Assembly: GCA_023853785.1 (NCBI GenBank)
Contig: JAJIRX010001023.1
Location: 33,334-97,333, forward strand
Length of the DNA: 64,000 bases
Reading direction: 5' to 3'
Source: Psilocybe azurescens
Taxonomy: Eukaryota; Basidiomycota; Agaricomycetes; Agaricales; Agrocybaceae
Shown: positions 1-12,199 of the stretch, in pieces
Layout: each line of letters opens with the position of its first letter
How positions within the stretch are numbered: the first letter of the stretch is position 1
Notes under the pieces: model-generated
The model's input: the letters and a program-made list of their open reading frames with translations, nothing else
The model's database searches: none
What the model was told of the DNA's origin: nothing
Made by a program: the position numbers and the translations under genes

Positions 1-3000
1 ATCACAATGATTACATCGGTCACTCAGCTAGGTAGCATGAAATGCTCGATCAAGAACCTTAATCAAAGCGATTCAAAGGTCTTGAGTGCGATGTAATACA
101 GTGACCCTCGTGCGTCCTGATGGATGTTCTTTACCAAGAATGATCCAGGAATGCAAATGCGAGCCATCGATCCATTGATTTTGTACCCCGAAGATAAACC
201 AGCCAAGGCGCATTGGTCACTGTGACCCACAATAAAAAACGAGGGTATGTTTTGAAGCTTTATCTTCGGCCTTTCAGAGCTGATTAAAAACTGATCTTCC
301 TCCTTCCTCATATTGCTTTATGGGGTAGACACCTTTCTTGGACCTTCGGAAGCGTTTTCCACGAGGCAAATGAGTGGCAACGCGCGGATTTCGACAGATG
401 GATTCCTTGAGGTATCGTCTGGTATCGTGTGCTACATTAGTAGCGTTTAGATTCCAGACAAAGTCAGGTGCCCGGACGTAGACATGAGCTAGGCAGCACT
501 AGGCAGCAGTACTGACAGTGGTCTGACTATCTTATCGTGCTCTAGACCAGTCATTGCAGTAAATTTTGGTAGTTCATCTAGACGATTCTGGGGATAGATA
601 CGTGCTTGGTTAGTAAGGTCAAATGGGCAATTACTCATTCCATGCGTACATAGACATGGGCGCTGAGCTGGTAATGGATTACGGTTTCAGAAGGCCGAAG
701 AAAGAGGCTTATGATGGTAGTTCGACGTAAGTAAAGCAAGACATACCGAGAACGTGAGCTATATAAGGAGAGCCGATAACCTGGACGCCGTCCTCGAACA
801 GCTGACTGTAAATTTTTTCTGGTTGAGTACACGCCAATTGGTGGGGACAAAAGGCAGAGGGCAATTCCTCTTTGGGGCATGGAATAAAGCCATACGATGC
901 ATTAGTCTGACAAAAGTACGTAGACAGACGAACGATTACTCACGACGTTATTCATAGCGTGTGCTGACGAAACCGTTGACGCGCCCCCGCTCCTCCATTA
1001 CGCACTTGTTGACGAACATATTTTACCGTTACCATGCAACGTCAAGCGGGTACGCATCGAGCGCAAGCGGATGGCGTCCTGTGACCGCATTTATCAAAGC
1101 ATTTGGGAATGCCGCTGATGCTCAACAACTTCAAGTTCACAAGTCCTTGCTTCTGGTAGACGTATTATAAATAGTTAAAGTAAAGTGGAGCAATGGCTTC
1201 ATCGTGAGTCGGATCCCGCTAGATTGATAGGATTTGCTGTTTCATAAAACCATAGTAAATCCTGCGCTAGCAAATAGAAGTGAGGTTCACGTACTCTTTT
1301 AGCGTCCAGTAAAATGCGAGGTCTACATCGAGGGGTCGTAGAAAAGATTTGAAACCTTGAAGCTCCTGACAATCGGACAGCTCAGAAAAACTGTGAGCCG
1401 ATTATATGCTAGTCTGATTAGAGCCTATATAGTGATATCAAAAATTTCCGATAAGCAAATGGCAAAGTCATAGCTTAACAGCTCTTGATACAAGGTAAGG
1501 TGAGATTCAGGTTTGGTTCAAATCTGGTGAAAAGGACGCGTTCTTTGTGTGTATTTGGCAATACCTTCCGATTGGCGGCATATTCGGCGGCTCATATTAA
1601 GCACGGATTTTGTGATTTGTGTAAGCCGGAATCAAATCGCATTTCCTGAGTCCTCGAGGAGAAGCGGGAATTCCGAAGCTCATGTAGATGAGGACTGATA
1701 GTCATATATTACTTACCTTGATTTCTGAATGTTCTCCGATGAGCAAGATAACATGATTCTTGACTTTGACTTCGAAGTGAATGCGTATGCGACGGAGGTG
1801 TTTTGGCCCGGGGACCGGATTCAACGCGGTGGGATGGTAATCAGACTTGACTGAAAGCGCTTAGAGCACGAGAGATTGGAGGTGAGTCGTGACTTGGCCG
1901 AAATCCGAACTTGATAGGCCGGTGTCTCGCGATTCAATTTACGAAAATATCGGGTAGTTTACATAGGAAATTCGAGGCACATGGGAATCCGTACTTCAAG
2001 GGGTTCGTGTGCTGCCAGCGGCAACACTCAGGGATGCTGAGGCGATCATGATCGTGAACATCGCTCTTTGCGTTCTAATCCATGTTCACACATCTGGCTC
2101 TTGGGGTGGCTAGTACATACATAGCGCGCATATTTTCATACAAGAATGCGAGATGCCGTTTAAATTTGAAGGTCTGAACGTTCCGCTGGCTGTGCCGGTC
2201 AGTATTGGTAATGATGTGGTGCATGCTGAGGAAGGGAAGCAAGTGATATGGAATAGTGGAATCCCGAGTACCCGGTCCGCGGAAAGTTCGAGGTAGGATG
2301 ATCTCTTCGACTTCCATCCACACGCACGCTAAAAACATAACACAAGGTCTCACAAGGGTCAAATTCCAGTTAAATGTGGATGAATCATAAATGTAATCAT
2401 CCCTTGGACAGTGAATGTCGACGGATGTGTAAATGACAAGATGATCCTTCCGGAGAACCTTAAGCCATGTAGTACGAAAGAAATCAATGGACACAGGTTC
2501 TAACTTCATGAGTGAGATAAGGTAAGACTTATGTTATCTGCGGGTATTAATCTTGTCTTCTGAGGTTGGAGTAAAAGAAGTCGCTGAATGTGCCTTTGAA
2601 TTGGTCGTACCAATTCACTTCGGGCTATTCCTGAGCGATTCAATTTTCTGGGGACCAACTGTGCTTTCGAACACTCGAAGTCCGGAGTGGGACGGGGCGG
2701 GTTATAATCATATAGGCGTGCCCAAGCTTCCACGGCCACGGTAGATATAATCTGGATTGTCCTTCGTATGTAAAGATGTCAATCATCCTTAAGTATACTT
2801 GTACCTGGCCTTCGATTCCACCATGAGGTTTATGCTATGATATAAATACGCAGACATGGGAATAGGGTGTAGGTCATGCCCCGCAGCACACCCACTGGGC
2901 ATCACAGATACGTTGGTATCGCTTTAAATCGTTATCAAACTCTATTCTGCACGGGGTCAGCATGAGGTTTATGCTTGCTTTGTGTGTCTACAGAGTCCCA

Positions 3001-3439
3001 TCTACATATGGGTTTAATCGAGTTAGGGCGTATTAGTGCGCCACAGTCGTCTCGCCTGGGAAATGGCTCTCCTGAATGCTCATCTGGTGGAACTTTTCCT
3101 TGAAGTCAACCTCATGTACTTGAGTACACACAGTATAGATGCGGACCGCAATGAACAAGTTAGCATCTAGTCGGCATATGTGCAGAAACCTATGACAGTG
3201 TGAAATGGGATAAACAATGAGTCGAGGACTTCAAGTCCAATGGTAGTCCGGTCGCGTATCGCGGCAATTGCACAGCCGGAACGATTTCTAAACGTTACAT
3301 GAAGTCGCTGCTCACTATCCTGCTATTTCCTCCTCATCTCCTCCCTCATTCATCTCAGTGTCAGCTCGGTGGAAATGCTTAGGTCTTTGAGTCAGAAGGT
3401 CGGACTTTGTCAATAGTCAGTGAAAGCTTACTGAGCTTG
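1..3439. other. Gene-poor stretch, no supported gene
   Basis: Open frames here are all short (about 145 codons or fewer), lie in conflicting frames, and show no recognisable domain, splice pattern or codon bias. A 15-nt string (atgaggtttatgct context) recurs near 2822 and 2963 without further organisation. I see no gene I can support. The region may be intergenic or decayed repeat DNA. Confidence 0.5.
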
Positions 3440-3870
3440 CTCGCAAATGCTTGAACTGGCAGACGTCATGAACGAGATTACACCGTGCTGTAATCTACGA
3501 ATATTTCTCATCCGTAGGCCTTATGCAAACCCCTGAGTTATACCACACACTCTGCGTATTAAGCGTAGATTATCTGCAGAGTTCGCCCTGTCAAAATGCT
3601 AGTCTCGGTGTACATGCCAGTTGATCCTCGAATTCTTGAATCTACGAAGCTACGATCTATGAATATTTGTAGTATAATGCCCTTGGGTATCCATAATAAG
3701 ATTCATACTAAACGTACCAGACCGTCGACAGTCGTATCCAATGCATATAGCCCAGCCCTGCTTCCGACTTGGGAGATTACACTAAAGCGCGGGTGGTCGC
3801 TACATATACTCCAACTATTTCATTCGGACGCGTTTAGTAGACTCTTCATGGCGCTACATAGAAAATATCA
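3440..3870 (+). repeat. Diverged direct repeat, copy A
   Basis: This segment aligns by eye to 4135-4480 in the same orientation. Shared anchors are ggcagac(g/a)tc(a/t)tgaacga, a ctctgcagag-type string, gtcgatcc/ttgatcctcgaattc, a ggtggtcgctat(a)-like string and a ggcgctacat/ggcggtacat end. The copies carry many substitutions and small indels, so the duplication is old. An open frame of about 96 codons lies in this copy, but the frame is not conserved in copy B. Confidence 0.5.
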
Positions 3871-4134
3871 AATAAAATGCGGGTGAAGGTCACAGAAGCT
3901 TTCTGTGTGAGGAAGATGTGGATGCGGCGTATGAGAGCATGTGCGAAGCCCATATAACAACTATGGCAGCGGACTGGGAGATCAAAGACAACAGGGCATA
4001 AAGTGGCATTGATCAAAGAGTGCCCAGCACCGGGGTCGCGGGCGCTAAATTAGGTGGTGGTATTGCCACTCCTGACTGTTGAGCCACATATAGAAAGGGT
4101 GAGGCTTTGTAGCTACTAGTTGGTCTGGTTATAA

Positions 4135-4480
4135 ATGAGCTACTAGCTTGATGTTCAGGGAATGGCAGACATCTTGAACGACTACTCTGGATTTCATTCG
4201 TAAGCATGCGAGTCTCCAAGTTATACTGCGGACCCTGGGTACGTATCGTAATTCATGAGTTCTCTGCAGAGGTTTCGATGTGCAAGTCGATCCCAAGTCG
4301 AATCCAAGACGCCACGGGCTATTTTTAGAACATCACCCTTTGGCACCCATAAACTATCGCACTTGCATGTCGTGTAACACAACCCTGAGTTTTTGCGACG
4401 GATTCAGAAAGACTGCACCAACGCGCCGGCGGTCGCTATATTTTATTCCATTCGAGGCGTCTGAATTCTAGTTGGCGGTA
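4135..4480 (+). repeat. Diverged direct repeat, copy B
   Basis: Second copy of the repeat at 3440-3870, about 690 bp downstream. The same order of anchors is kept (ggcagacatcttgaacga, ctctgcagag, gtcgatcccaagtcgaatcc, cggtcgctat). No conserved coding frame is shared by the two copies. Confidence 0.5.
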
Positions 4481-5300
4481 CATGGGCACAGACAACACAG
4501 ACAGGCTACAGAGGGTAGAGACGGGTCTTTGACATGCAACATGGATGTTCAATCATTTCTCCCTTCCTCTTTCCCTTCTGAGGGTGGTAGAGAGAAAACA
4601 GGAGACAACTGTCCGCAGTCTCATGTAAGTGTGTGCAGTACTGTATGTGCATATTTGCCGTGATGTTCATGACGGCGCGTCGGCGCCAGTTGTGGGTAAT
4701 AAACACATGGGGTTCCATCATGATCACCGTCACCGTCACCGTCACCGCCGCCGTTGCGTCGTCGTCACCCGTTTCCATGCAGGGCCGCGGTATTGACCCA
4801 TGGGCAATGGGCATTGGGCATGACAGAGATTTTTTTTTTTAGTTCGGCTTTGATTTTTTACTAAGCTGCTTTCATGCATCATATCTTTTTCGGGTTTTAT
4901 GTAGACATTTTTTGATTTGTTTACACACTTGGTTACTCACTTCTGACTCTACCACCACCACCACTACCGTCGCTTCAGCACGAGCACCAGTACCAAACAA
5001 CCCACTGAGCACCAAATTCTGCTCAGGTGGATCGAATTTTGTTTTGGACTAAGAAGCACGTCCGCCAGTTGCAATTTAGTTGCAATTGCAGGGTTGTTAT
5101 AATCGGCACTTGGACTGTAACTACCGTACTACGACTCGTATCGGCGGTTGAAACATACGCATAAAGCTTGGATTCCAACTTCAGCCTTCGATTCAAAACA
5201 TACGGTTCGTAGCCTAGAACTCCCGCCAGCTTTCAAGTTTTGACTCAATTTCGACTTTCAAAAGATATACTAAGGTGCTGAGAACCGACCAATCACAGCG
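4481..5300. other. Intergenic, with short CACCGT tandem repeat
   Basis: No supported gene. Near 4727-4752 there is a short tandem array of the hexamer caccgt followed by gcc/gtc triplets, and a run of ten T near 4831. The rest is unremarkable AT-balanced DNA upstream of the CT/CA-rich leader region. Confidence 0.45.
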
Positions 5301-7263
5301 CATACATCCAAGGGAGAAATTTGAGGGTTAGGGTTGAAAAGATACTCCTTACGTTTTCGCCACATCTTACCCGGCTTTTTTCCTTGGACCACGTTCGCCA
5401 ATCGCATCACCCACATTTCATTATCATAAGCCTATCCACACCAATACGCGTACGCGCCCTCCACGTTTTACCCCTATTTTCGCCGCGTATTTCGCGTACT
5501 TTGTCGTTGAAGTCTGGAGACCGCGGCTCCGCCTTATTAGGAGTCGGACTCGGAGCGCAACCCTCAACCCACAGTCGGCGGTACGCTCGAGCCTCCAGTG
5601 AGCACTGGGCGCAGGATATTTCATAAATACTCCGGCGAAGACTTTTTCTCCTCCTTTTCCCACCTTCCCGCCAATCCCCCGCCCCCGCCCCTCGCGCCAT
5701 TCCAGTTCGCGTGTAGGACGATTCAGTTTACAACCGAGGACTCGAATCGAAGCCTGCATATCGCCAACGTTGATCGCCTGCGAGCGTGCCTCCACGTGCA
5801 TACAAGAGCTTTCAAGAAGAAGGCGCGCATACAGCATACATACTCATACATACATACATAAGCAACACGTACATAACAGCGCATATACACAAATACGCGC
5901 AGGCCACGCTTCTACTCGCACACGCACCTTCAGACACACCGTCGCACGCGCATACACGCGCATATACTCTCATCCACGTCACGTCTCCCGTGGTCCGGAC
6001 GCGTTTACTATCAAAGCATTCGCACACTTCGCACCGACGTACCCGTTCAGCTTTACCGTATCATACCGTTCCGTTCCCAGCCTTCAAGTTCAGGCTCAAC
6101 CGGGCTCAACCTCGAGGTTCATTAGGAATACATAATCACATCAGCATCGTCATCGTCATCAACCTCATCGTAATCCTCGCGACTCACGAGGACAAGGATA
6201 GACAAGGGAACTTGGAATCTAGAAAAGCCAGTCATTTCGCCGACGATTCATCCATTCACTGTGAAACCAGAAACTTGCCAGAAACCGAAACCAGATCATC
6301 GATAGGAAATCTGCGCCATAACGCACCGGACGCCCCTAGCCTCGTGTTTACAGCGTGTTTTCTTTCCTCGCGCTGCGCCGCGGTTAGACTTTAGAGGAAA
6401 TTCGAAGCGATCGGTGCCAGTCGCGTTGAAGGGATTGCGCGCGTCAAACATTGCGAGTAAGTAAGCCACCCACTTTCTTCCCGCGAGTCCGGCGGTCGAG
6501 GGTCGACCCTGGCAACGGCAACGCCGTCCACTAGTGCTTGCTTGCCATTGCTGACAGACACCCCTGCAGCTGCCACTCGCCACGCCACACCACGCCACAC
6601 CACGCCGCGTACTGTTCCGCTTAGCCTCCCCGTTTCCGTTCCCGTGGGCATTGGATCCGATAAATCGTTTAACGTACGTTTTTTATCTGTCTATGTGGGA
6701 ATCTGAATGACTGATTGGACGTTTATAAACATAGGGGACAACCGGCAAGTTGAGATTATTGGTCCTGACTCTTTGGACAGATTGCATACATAATTTTGGG
6801 GAGCGTTATTGCATTACACATACATACCAGCTTACTGGAACGGACTGCTGCCGGTGAGTGCTCTACTTATGTGGTTTTCCTTTCTTTGACCATGATACGA
6901 TTGCTTGCTAATGGAATGCTGTAATTAACCAGACTCGGACGCTTTTCACTCGCATCAGCATCAAATTGAAACCCTGGGATTCCATCATTTTGGTGTTGTT
7001 TGCTCGTGGGTTCCTTCAAGAATCCTGATTCCAAGATTTTGGGGTGTTTGCAGAGTTGCTGGTCATAAGACCCGCTTTAGAGGGGACCCTTGGCCTTTCC
7101 CCAGACTCCGTCCAATTCGAATCTTCGATCCAAACGTCTCGTATAATTTCGCTCCTTCGAGTATAGAGGGAGATTGCGATCGCGGTTCGCGTGAAATCTT
7201 TATTTCCGTCCTTTCCTTTCTTTGCTTTTTTCTCTTTTTATTTCTATTTGTAAAAATTACATT
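5301..7263 (+). promoter_or_regulatory. CT/CA-rich promoter and 5' leader region
   Basis: About 2 kb of pyrimidine- and CA-rich DNA precedes the Ser-rich gene that starts at 7264. It contains a tacatacatacata-like run near 5848, cacacgcgcatacacgc stretches around 5920-5970, and a tandem cgccacacca motif near 6580-6607. Open frames run through it in several frames with His/Thr/Ser-biased low-complexity translations, as expected from composition rather than selection. I read it as promoter and long 5' UTR. An upstream exon cannot be excluded. Confidence 0.4.
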
Positions 7264-10200
7264 ATGTACGAGGAGGCAGGTACAAGCGATGTGAATTGGG
7301 CACCGCTACCGATACCGGTTTCTGCTGCTGTTCGAGGTTCGTCGCTTTTCTTTCTCTCTCTCTCTTTCGCATTCTTTCCATATTCATTGCGATTGCTTTT
7401 GTCCCGCAGCGTTAGCGAGATTGAACTCCATACCGTCACAGACGCCATCATCATCATCAGCGTCATCATCGACGCCACCCACACCGACGCCGTCCACGAG
7501 CAAGGCATTCGCGAAGCAGCGACATCGGCACACGCACAGTCTCGGCCTGCTCACACCCACAGCATCCTCCTCCTCCTTGCTCTCGGGATCAGGACCGCCG
7601 TCCTCCAGCTCCCTTTCACGAGCACAGTCTTTGTCTTCGTCTTCGACGTCATTGTTTGAGCTCTCGCCTTCGACATCACATCCACATCCACATTCACATT
7701 CGCCGGCACATTGTCGATCGCCATATAACCCACACCCATACCGCGCGCAACACACGCCCCTGCGCAGCAGCACCCACCCCAGCCCCAGCTCCGGACACAG
7801 TCGGAGTAATAGCCAGAGCCAGAGCCATAGACCCTCGACGTCAGCGTCCCCGGCACCCTCGCCACGCTCCAGCCCCCTGTTCCAGAGGCTACTTCAGCCG
7901 TTTATCCGCGCGCCTGCGGTTGCGTCTGTACTCCCAACGACGACTGCTACCGCTACCGCTACAGCTACTGGCGACGACTTCTTCGACAACACTAGTAATA
8001 GCAATAGCAATAACCACCACCACCACAACGAAAACAATATGGCGGCACTGCACTACTACCAGCCTACGCCGCCGCATCTGTACCAGGGCCCTGCACAGCA
8101 GGCCCAAGCTCAACAGTCTTCCTCTTCCTCCGGTTCAATACCCCCACATCAACGCCGACAAGCCCCCGAGCCGTTCAGAGCGCCTGCTGAGGGACGCACT
8201 CATGCGGGACGGCCTCGAGCGGAATTCCCCATCGGGGGCTAGTAATGCGACGTCGACCCCGCCGTCGTCGTCCTCGTCGTCTAGACCAGAACACAAGAGG
8301 CGGCACTCGCACGTCCCCACGTCGTCCGCGTCGACCTTAGGGAGCTCGCCGCTGTCGGTCTCTAGAGCAGAGCCGAGCGGCCTAGATGGAGGAGTGGGAG
8401 GAGGAGAGACGCAGAGAGAAGACGCGGGTGCAGAGAGAGAGGAGGCGGGAGCAGTACACGGGCTCGTTCCTGTTCCGCACTGCGATGAGCAGTACGAGTG
8501 CGGGGCGGGTGTCGCTGTCGCCTGAGCCCGACCACGAGCATGAGCATGAGCATGAGGGCGGCTCGGATTTGAGTGCGAGTATGAGTATGGGCGGGAGTGG
8601 CAGTGGCAGTGGGAGCGGGAGCGGGGGCGAACGGGGAGAGCGAGTGGGACGGGGACGACGGGCGGGCGATCGTATTATGGCGGCGACGTGGAGGGCAGCA
8701 GTGCGCATGCGCATGCGCGGAGCGCGTCGCTCTCGCCGTCGCCTGTGCGGAGGCGTGCGGGGTTCGCGAGTGCGGCGGAGCAGCAGCAGGCACAGGCGCG
8801 CTGGCAGATGCAGCTGCAGCTGCTCGACCAACAACAGCAGCAGCAGCGGTCGTCTGAGCCGAGGTCGCCGACTCACCTGCCCCAATCTCCCCCGCCCAGT
8901 CAAAGTCACCCCGGATGTCGCAATCTCCATACTCCCCTCGTTCCCCCGCATTCGAGGCGCCCGCAGTCCCAGCCGCCCCGCGATAGTGTTGGGAGCGTGA
9001 GAGGCTCGCCGATGCCGATGACGCCGCACGAGCAGGTGCTCCGCGCGCGCTTGGAGCGGGTGCTGGAGGTCGGCCGGGTCGTGCAGGAGCGCGAGCAGGC
9101 ACAGGCGCGGGCGCGGTCCCAGTCTGGTGTGCGGGGACAGGAGCGGGCCCATGCGAGCGGAAGCGGAAGCGGGGATGGGATGTCGAACTCGAACTCGAAC
9201 TCGAGCATAAGGAGCGGGAGTAGGAGCGGGAGTGGAGATGGTGCTGAGGATGCGGATGCGAGAAGGGGCAGGAGTGGAGGCAGTGGCAGGGCGAGGGGCG
9301 GTAGGGGCTCGGAGAGCAGGGATAATGAAGTGCGGGATGAGCAGGGCGGGTGGCCGTGGAGGGAGAAAGGGCGCGGGTCTGGTGGCGCGGAGGATGCAAT
9401 GGTCGAGGAGCAGGTGTTTGGCGATGCAGAGGTATGTGTCTTTTTTTTTCTTTTTTTTGGTTTTGGTTTTGGATGGATTTCTTCTTTTTTTGTCTCTGGT
9501 GGTATCTTCGTAACGGAGAGTCGGCCATTTTGCCACTAATTGGCCGCACCTCAGTTAGTGATTTATGACGAAGCATTTTTTCAACCTTCGTCACACTCTG
9601 CGGAAATGTCTTAGCACAGACTCCTACACTCCTGTTTGAGAATTGTGTGGGGCAGCTCATTTCTTCATTTCTTTTTCTTCCTTTTTTCTTTTTATAAACA
9701 GAACCGTTTCAGTTTTATCCACTTGTTTCATTAATTCATGAACTAACGATGGCTTTTCATTCGAAACGTTATTATAGATGACAGCCAGTCCAATGTCGCT
9801 GTCCATCGCATCCCTTCCAAAACCCACCGCCGGTTCCAGTCAAAATCTGAGTCTCAACCAAGAACCCTCCCAGCAACAGTACGGTTCCCCCACCCCTACT
9901 TTCAGCCCTCGCCGCCCAGAACGTCAACCCACTACGCCTTCTTCCCGTACGCCCATGACGCCATCGCATGCACCCGCCACTCCTTCCCGCCCCGGTGCTG
10001 GATTTACGCCGGCACACGGCAGGACGCGCTCGAAAACAGGGCCCCCGAATCGTCAGTGCCCAATTCGCCTAGTCCGAGGCGGAACACGACGCTTATGACG
10101 CCGAGTCGGGGTGGGTCTTCTGCATCGAAGATCCCTGTGAGAATGGATAGTCTGAAGCTAAATGGGGGCGAAAGCAAAGGCAAAAATGCGCAGCTGGAAA

Positions 10201-10946
10201 AGGGAAAGCAAAAGCAAAACACAGAGGAAGGGTGCGAGGAAGATGGCGAAGAAGGCGAACTGAGACTGCTCACTCCGCCGCCTACACCGCCGTTCACGGC
10301 GCGCGCGTTCCCGGCCTCGCATGCGCTGTCGTTGGCTGGGCAGATGCCCGCTGTCTCGGTGTTGGGCGAGTATTGTCCGAGTCCGTACAAGTCGAGCTAT
10401 TCTGCTGGTGTCCAGCAGCAGCCTCAGACGCCGAGCAAACCATCAGGGTTGGGCAAGGGGCTTACTGGAGGAGAGGGACCAAGGAGGCCCGCGAATCCGC
10501 CTGTATCTGCTCTGGACCTACCGTCTGAATTCGCTGGTGCTGGTGTGAAGGCAGGAAGGTCCTTCCCAGCATCGTCGTCGTCGGCTTCAAGTATATCAGA
10601 TGGATCTGAGCCGCACTCTGCTGGCGATGCTGCTGCCTTTGATCCCAGTGGGCTGGACGGCCCGTCCTTATCTCCCGCCATCAACCGGCTGCAATACCTC
10701 CAGAAGACACACCAACAGCTTTCAGAGGCTCTGACCACGAGGATGTCGCCATCGACGAGACCCGCGTTCAACGCGCGCAAAGCCTCCGAACGGTGTCGTG
10801 CCATCGAAGGGTACGTGAGCTTCGCGAGTATAGAGGGTTTGGGGAGCCGCCTGGTGCGGCATTCGGTGATGACAGCGAGGGGGGGCGCGGGTGCCGGTGC
10901 CGGGGGTGCTGGTGGGAGTGGTGCCGGGAACGGAGGGGTGTGTTAG
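7264..10946 (+). CDS. Large Ser/Pro/Gln-rich low-complexity protein, function unknown
   Basis: I do not recognise the function. The best start is ATG at 7264, beginning MYEEAGTSDVNW. Exon 1 (7264-7336) splices over a 73-nt intron (gttcg..cccgcag) into 7410, joining in frame as SAAVRALARLNS. The next parts are Ser/Thr/Pro-rich, then an apparent helical segment (SERLLRDALMRDGLERN near 8175), a charged EEWEEERRREK helix near 8390, and Gly/Ser and poly-Gln tracts (near 8835). A later intron, about 9432-9777, leads to MTASPMSLSIASLPK. The C-terminal third has TPPPTPPFTARAFPASHALS and INRLQYLQKTHQQLSEAL. The frame changes near 8120-8140, 8370-8390, 8600-8670 and at a C5 run (about 10041-10046), so the model needs indel corrections or unseen introns. 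The end is uncertain and could lie near 11050 in another frame. Probably a disordered regulatory or cytoskeletal protein. Confidence 0.6.
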
Positions 10947-12199
10947 GTGCCGCATGGGGCGGATGGAGGCGGCTGCTGGGTGTTGCTGGCCCCCAGGGTG
11001 CAGGCGCAGGCGCAAGAAGGTGTCGTGCTGTGAGATTATCGCTATGCTTTGAATTCGTTCTTTTTCTTTTTTTTCTCGCTCTGTATTGATGCTTGCTGTA
11101 TTTGTGACCTTCGGAATATGCTTTCCCTTCTCCCTTCATTCCATTCTCTCTCATTCTGCTGGTCGACGATTCTATGCTTACTTTTGTACCCTACTCATAC
11201 GTACTTTTTACCTTGCTTTCTTAAATGTTTGGGTTGTAGATGCTTTTCCCTGTTTTTTCCTTCATTTTCCCTCTGGTTTATCAAAAGGTGTACCATACTA
11301 TGAACGTTTTTCTGTTTGGGATCGTGCTTTATAGTATTGCTATCTAATATTACAACCATTACGTTTATGGCATTCTTTTTAATATCGAACCATATAAAGT
11401 ATTACTCCCAAAAACTCTAAACCAAACGTATTCAACCCTGAGGAGAGCCGCGATCGTTTGTGCGTTGGGGTAATGATGTAAAATTAACCTAATTTCCTCC
11501 ACAGTTGCGGGGCATTGAAAGAAGTGCAAAACCCCTAGGAACGTGTTTGTGAAACGTTTTCTACCCGAAAGAGGCAGTCAGTCGCGCTTATGTGCCCTAA
11601 ATGGGACGGTTGTATCATACCTGGGCCTGAAAGTTGAACACGCGTTTTGAAAGTTCAAGTCTTGCGACGCCGGCATCGCTCGCATTAGAGGTTTTCCTCA
11701 ACCACCTTTGCAAATATTATGATACTTTAACCTATTTTTCTCTCGTGTTGTCGTGTCTTTCAAATTTATCAAGTTCTGTACGTACATGAACTACTGCCAG
11801 GCCGAGCCTCGGTTCCAGAAAATCGAACTCTGCCTATGCATGCATGCCCTGCGCCTCATGGGCTCGGACGAGCATGATCCTTCGGAGACGGAGTCTCGAG
11901 CCCATGGTCAGGATTGCGCAAAGATTTATTTATGAGTTCGATCCGACTGCTAACAGCTGCGAATTTCTCGGGTGCTATGTATCCTCCTCGTTTCCCCCAA
12001 AGTTTTGATGGAAGTAACGTGCCCTGAGTAAATAGGACAGGAAAAGCGGTCTGTGATGGGAGGCTATTACTAGTGTAGATGTCAAGGCAGACCACTGGGT
12101 CCGTCCGGAAGGATCTTAAATACCATGCATTTCGTGATCATGCATCTGGACTCGGTTTAACGGTGTAACATTATTCCATTCACACTGAAATTTTTGTAT
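10947..12199. other. 3' region and intergenic
   Basis: T-rich 3' flank of the Ser-rich gene (poly-T runs near 11060-11075 and 11250-11275), then unremarkable sequence up to the convergent EF-hand/ZZ gene. Short frames on both strands show no domain. No gene supported. Confidence 0.45.

Noticed and set aside
5320..5337. gagggttagggttg, telomere-like
   Set aside because: Only two units, within ordinary sequence. Not an interstitial telomere array.
5786..6394. A 200-codon plus-strand frame rich in His, Thr and Ser
   Set aside because: Its composition follows the CA/CT-rich DNA, comparable frames exist on the other strand, and no domain or splice logic supports it. Treated as leader DNA.
8362..9660. 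Long minus-strand frames (384-432 codons) opposite the Ser-rich gene
   Set aside because: GC-rich low-complexity DNA lacks stops in several frames. The plus strand has the consistent splice sites and protein-like segments.
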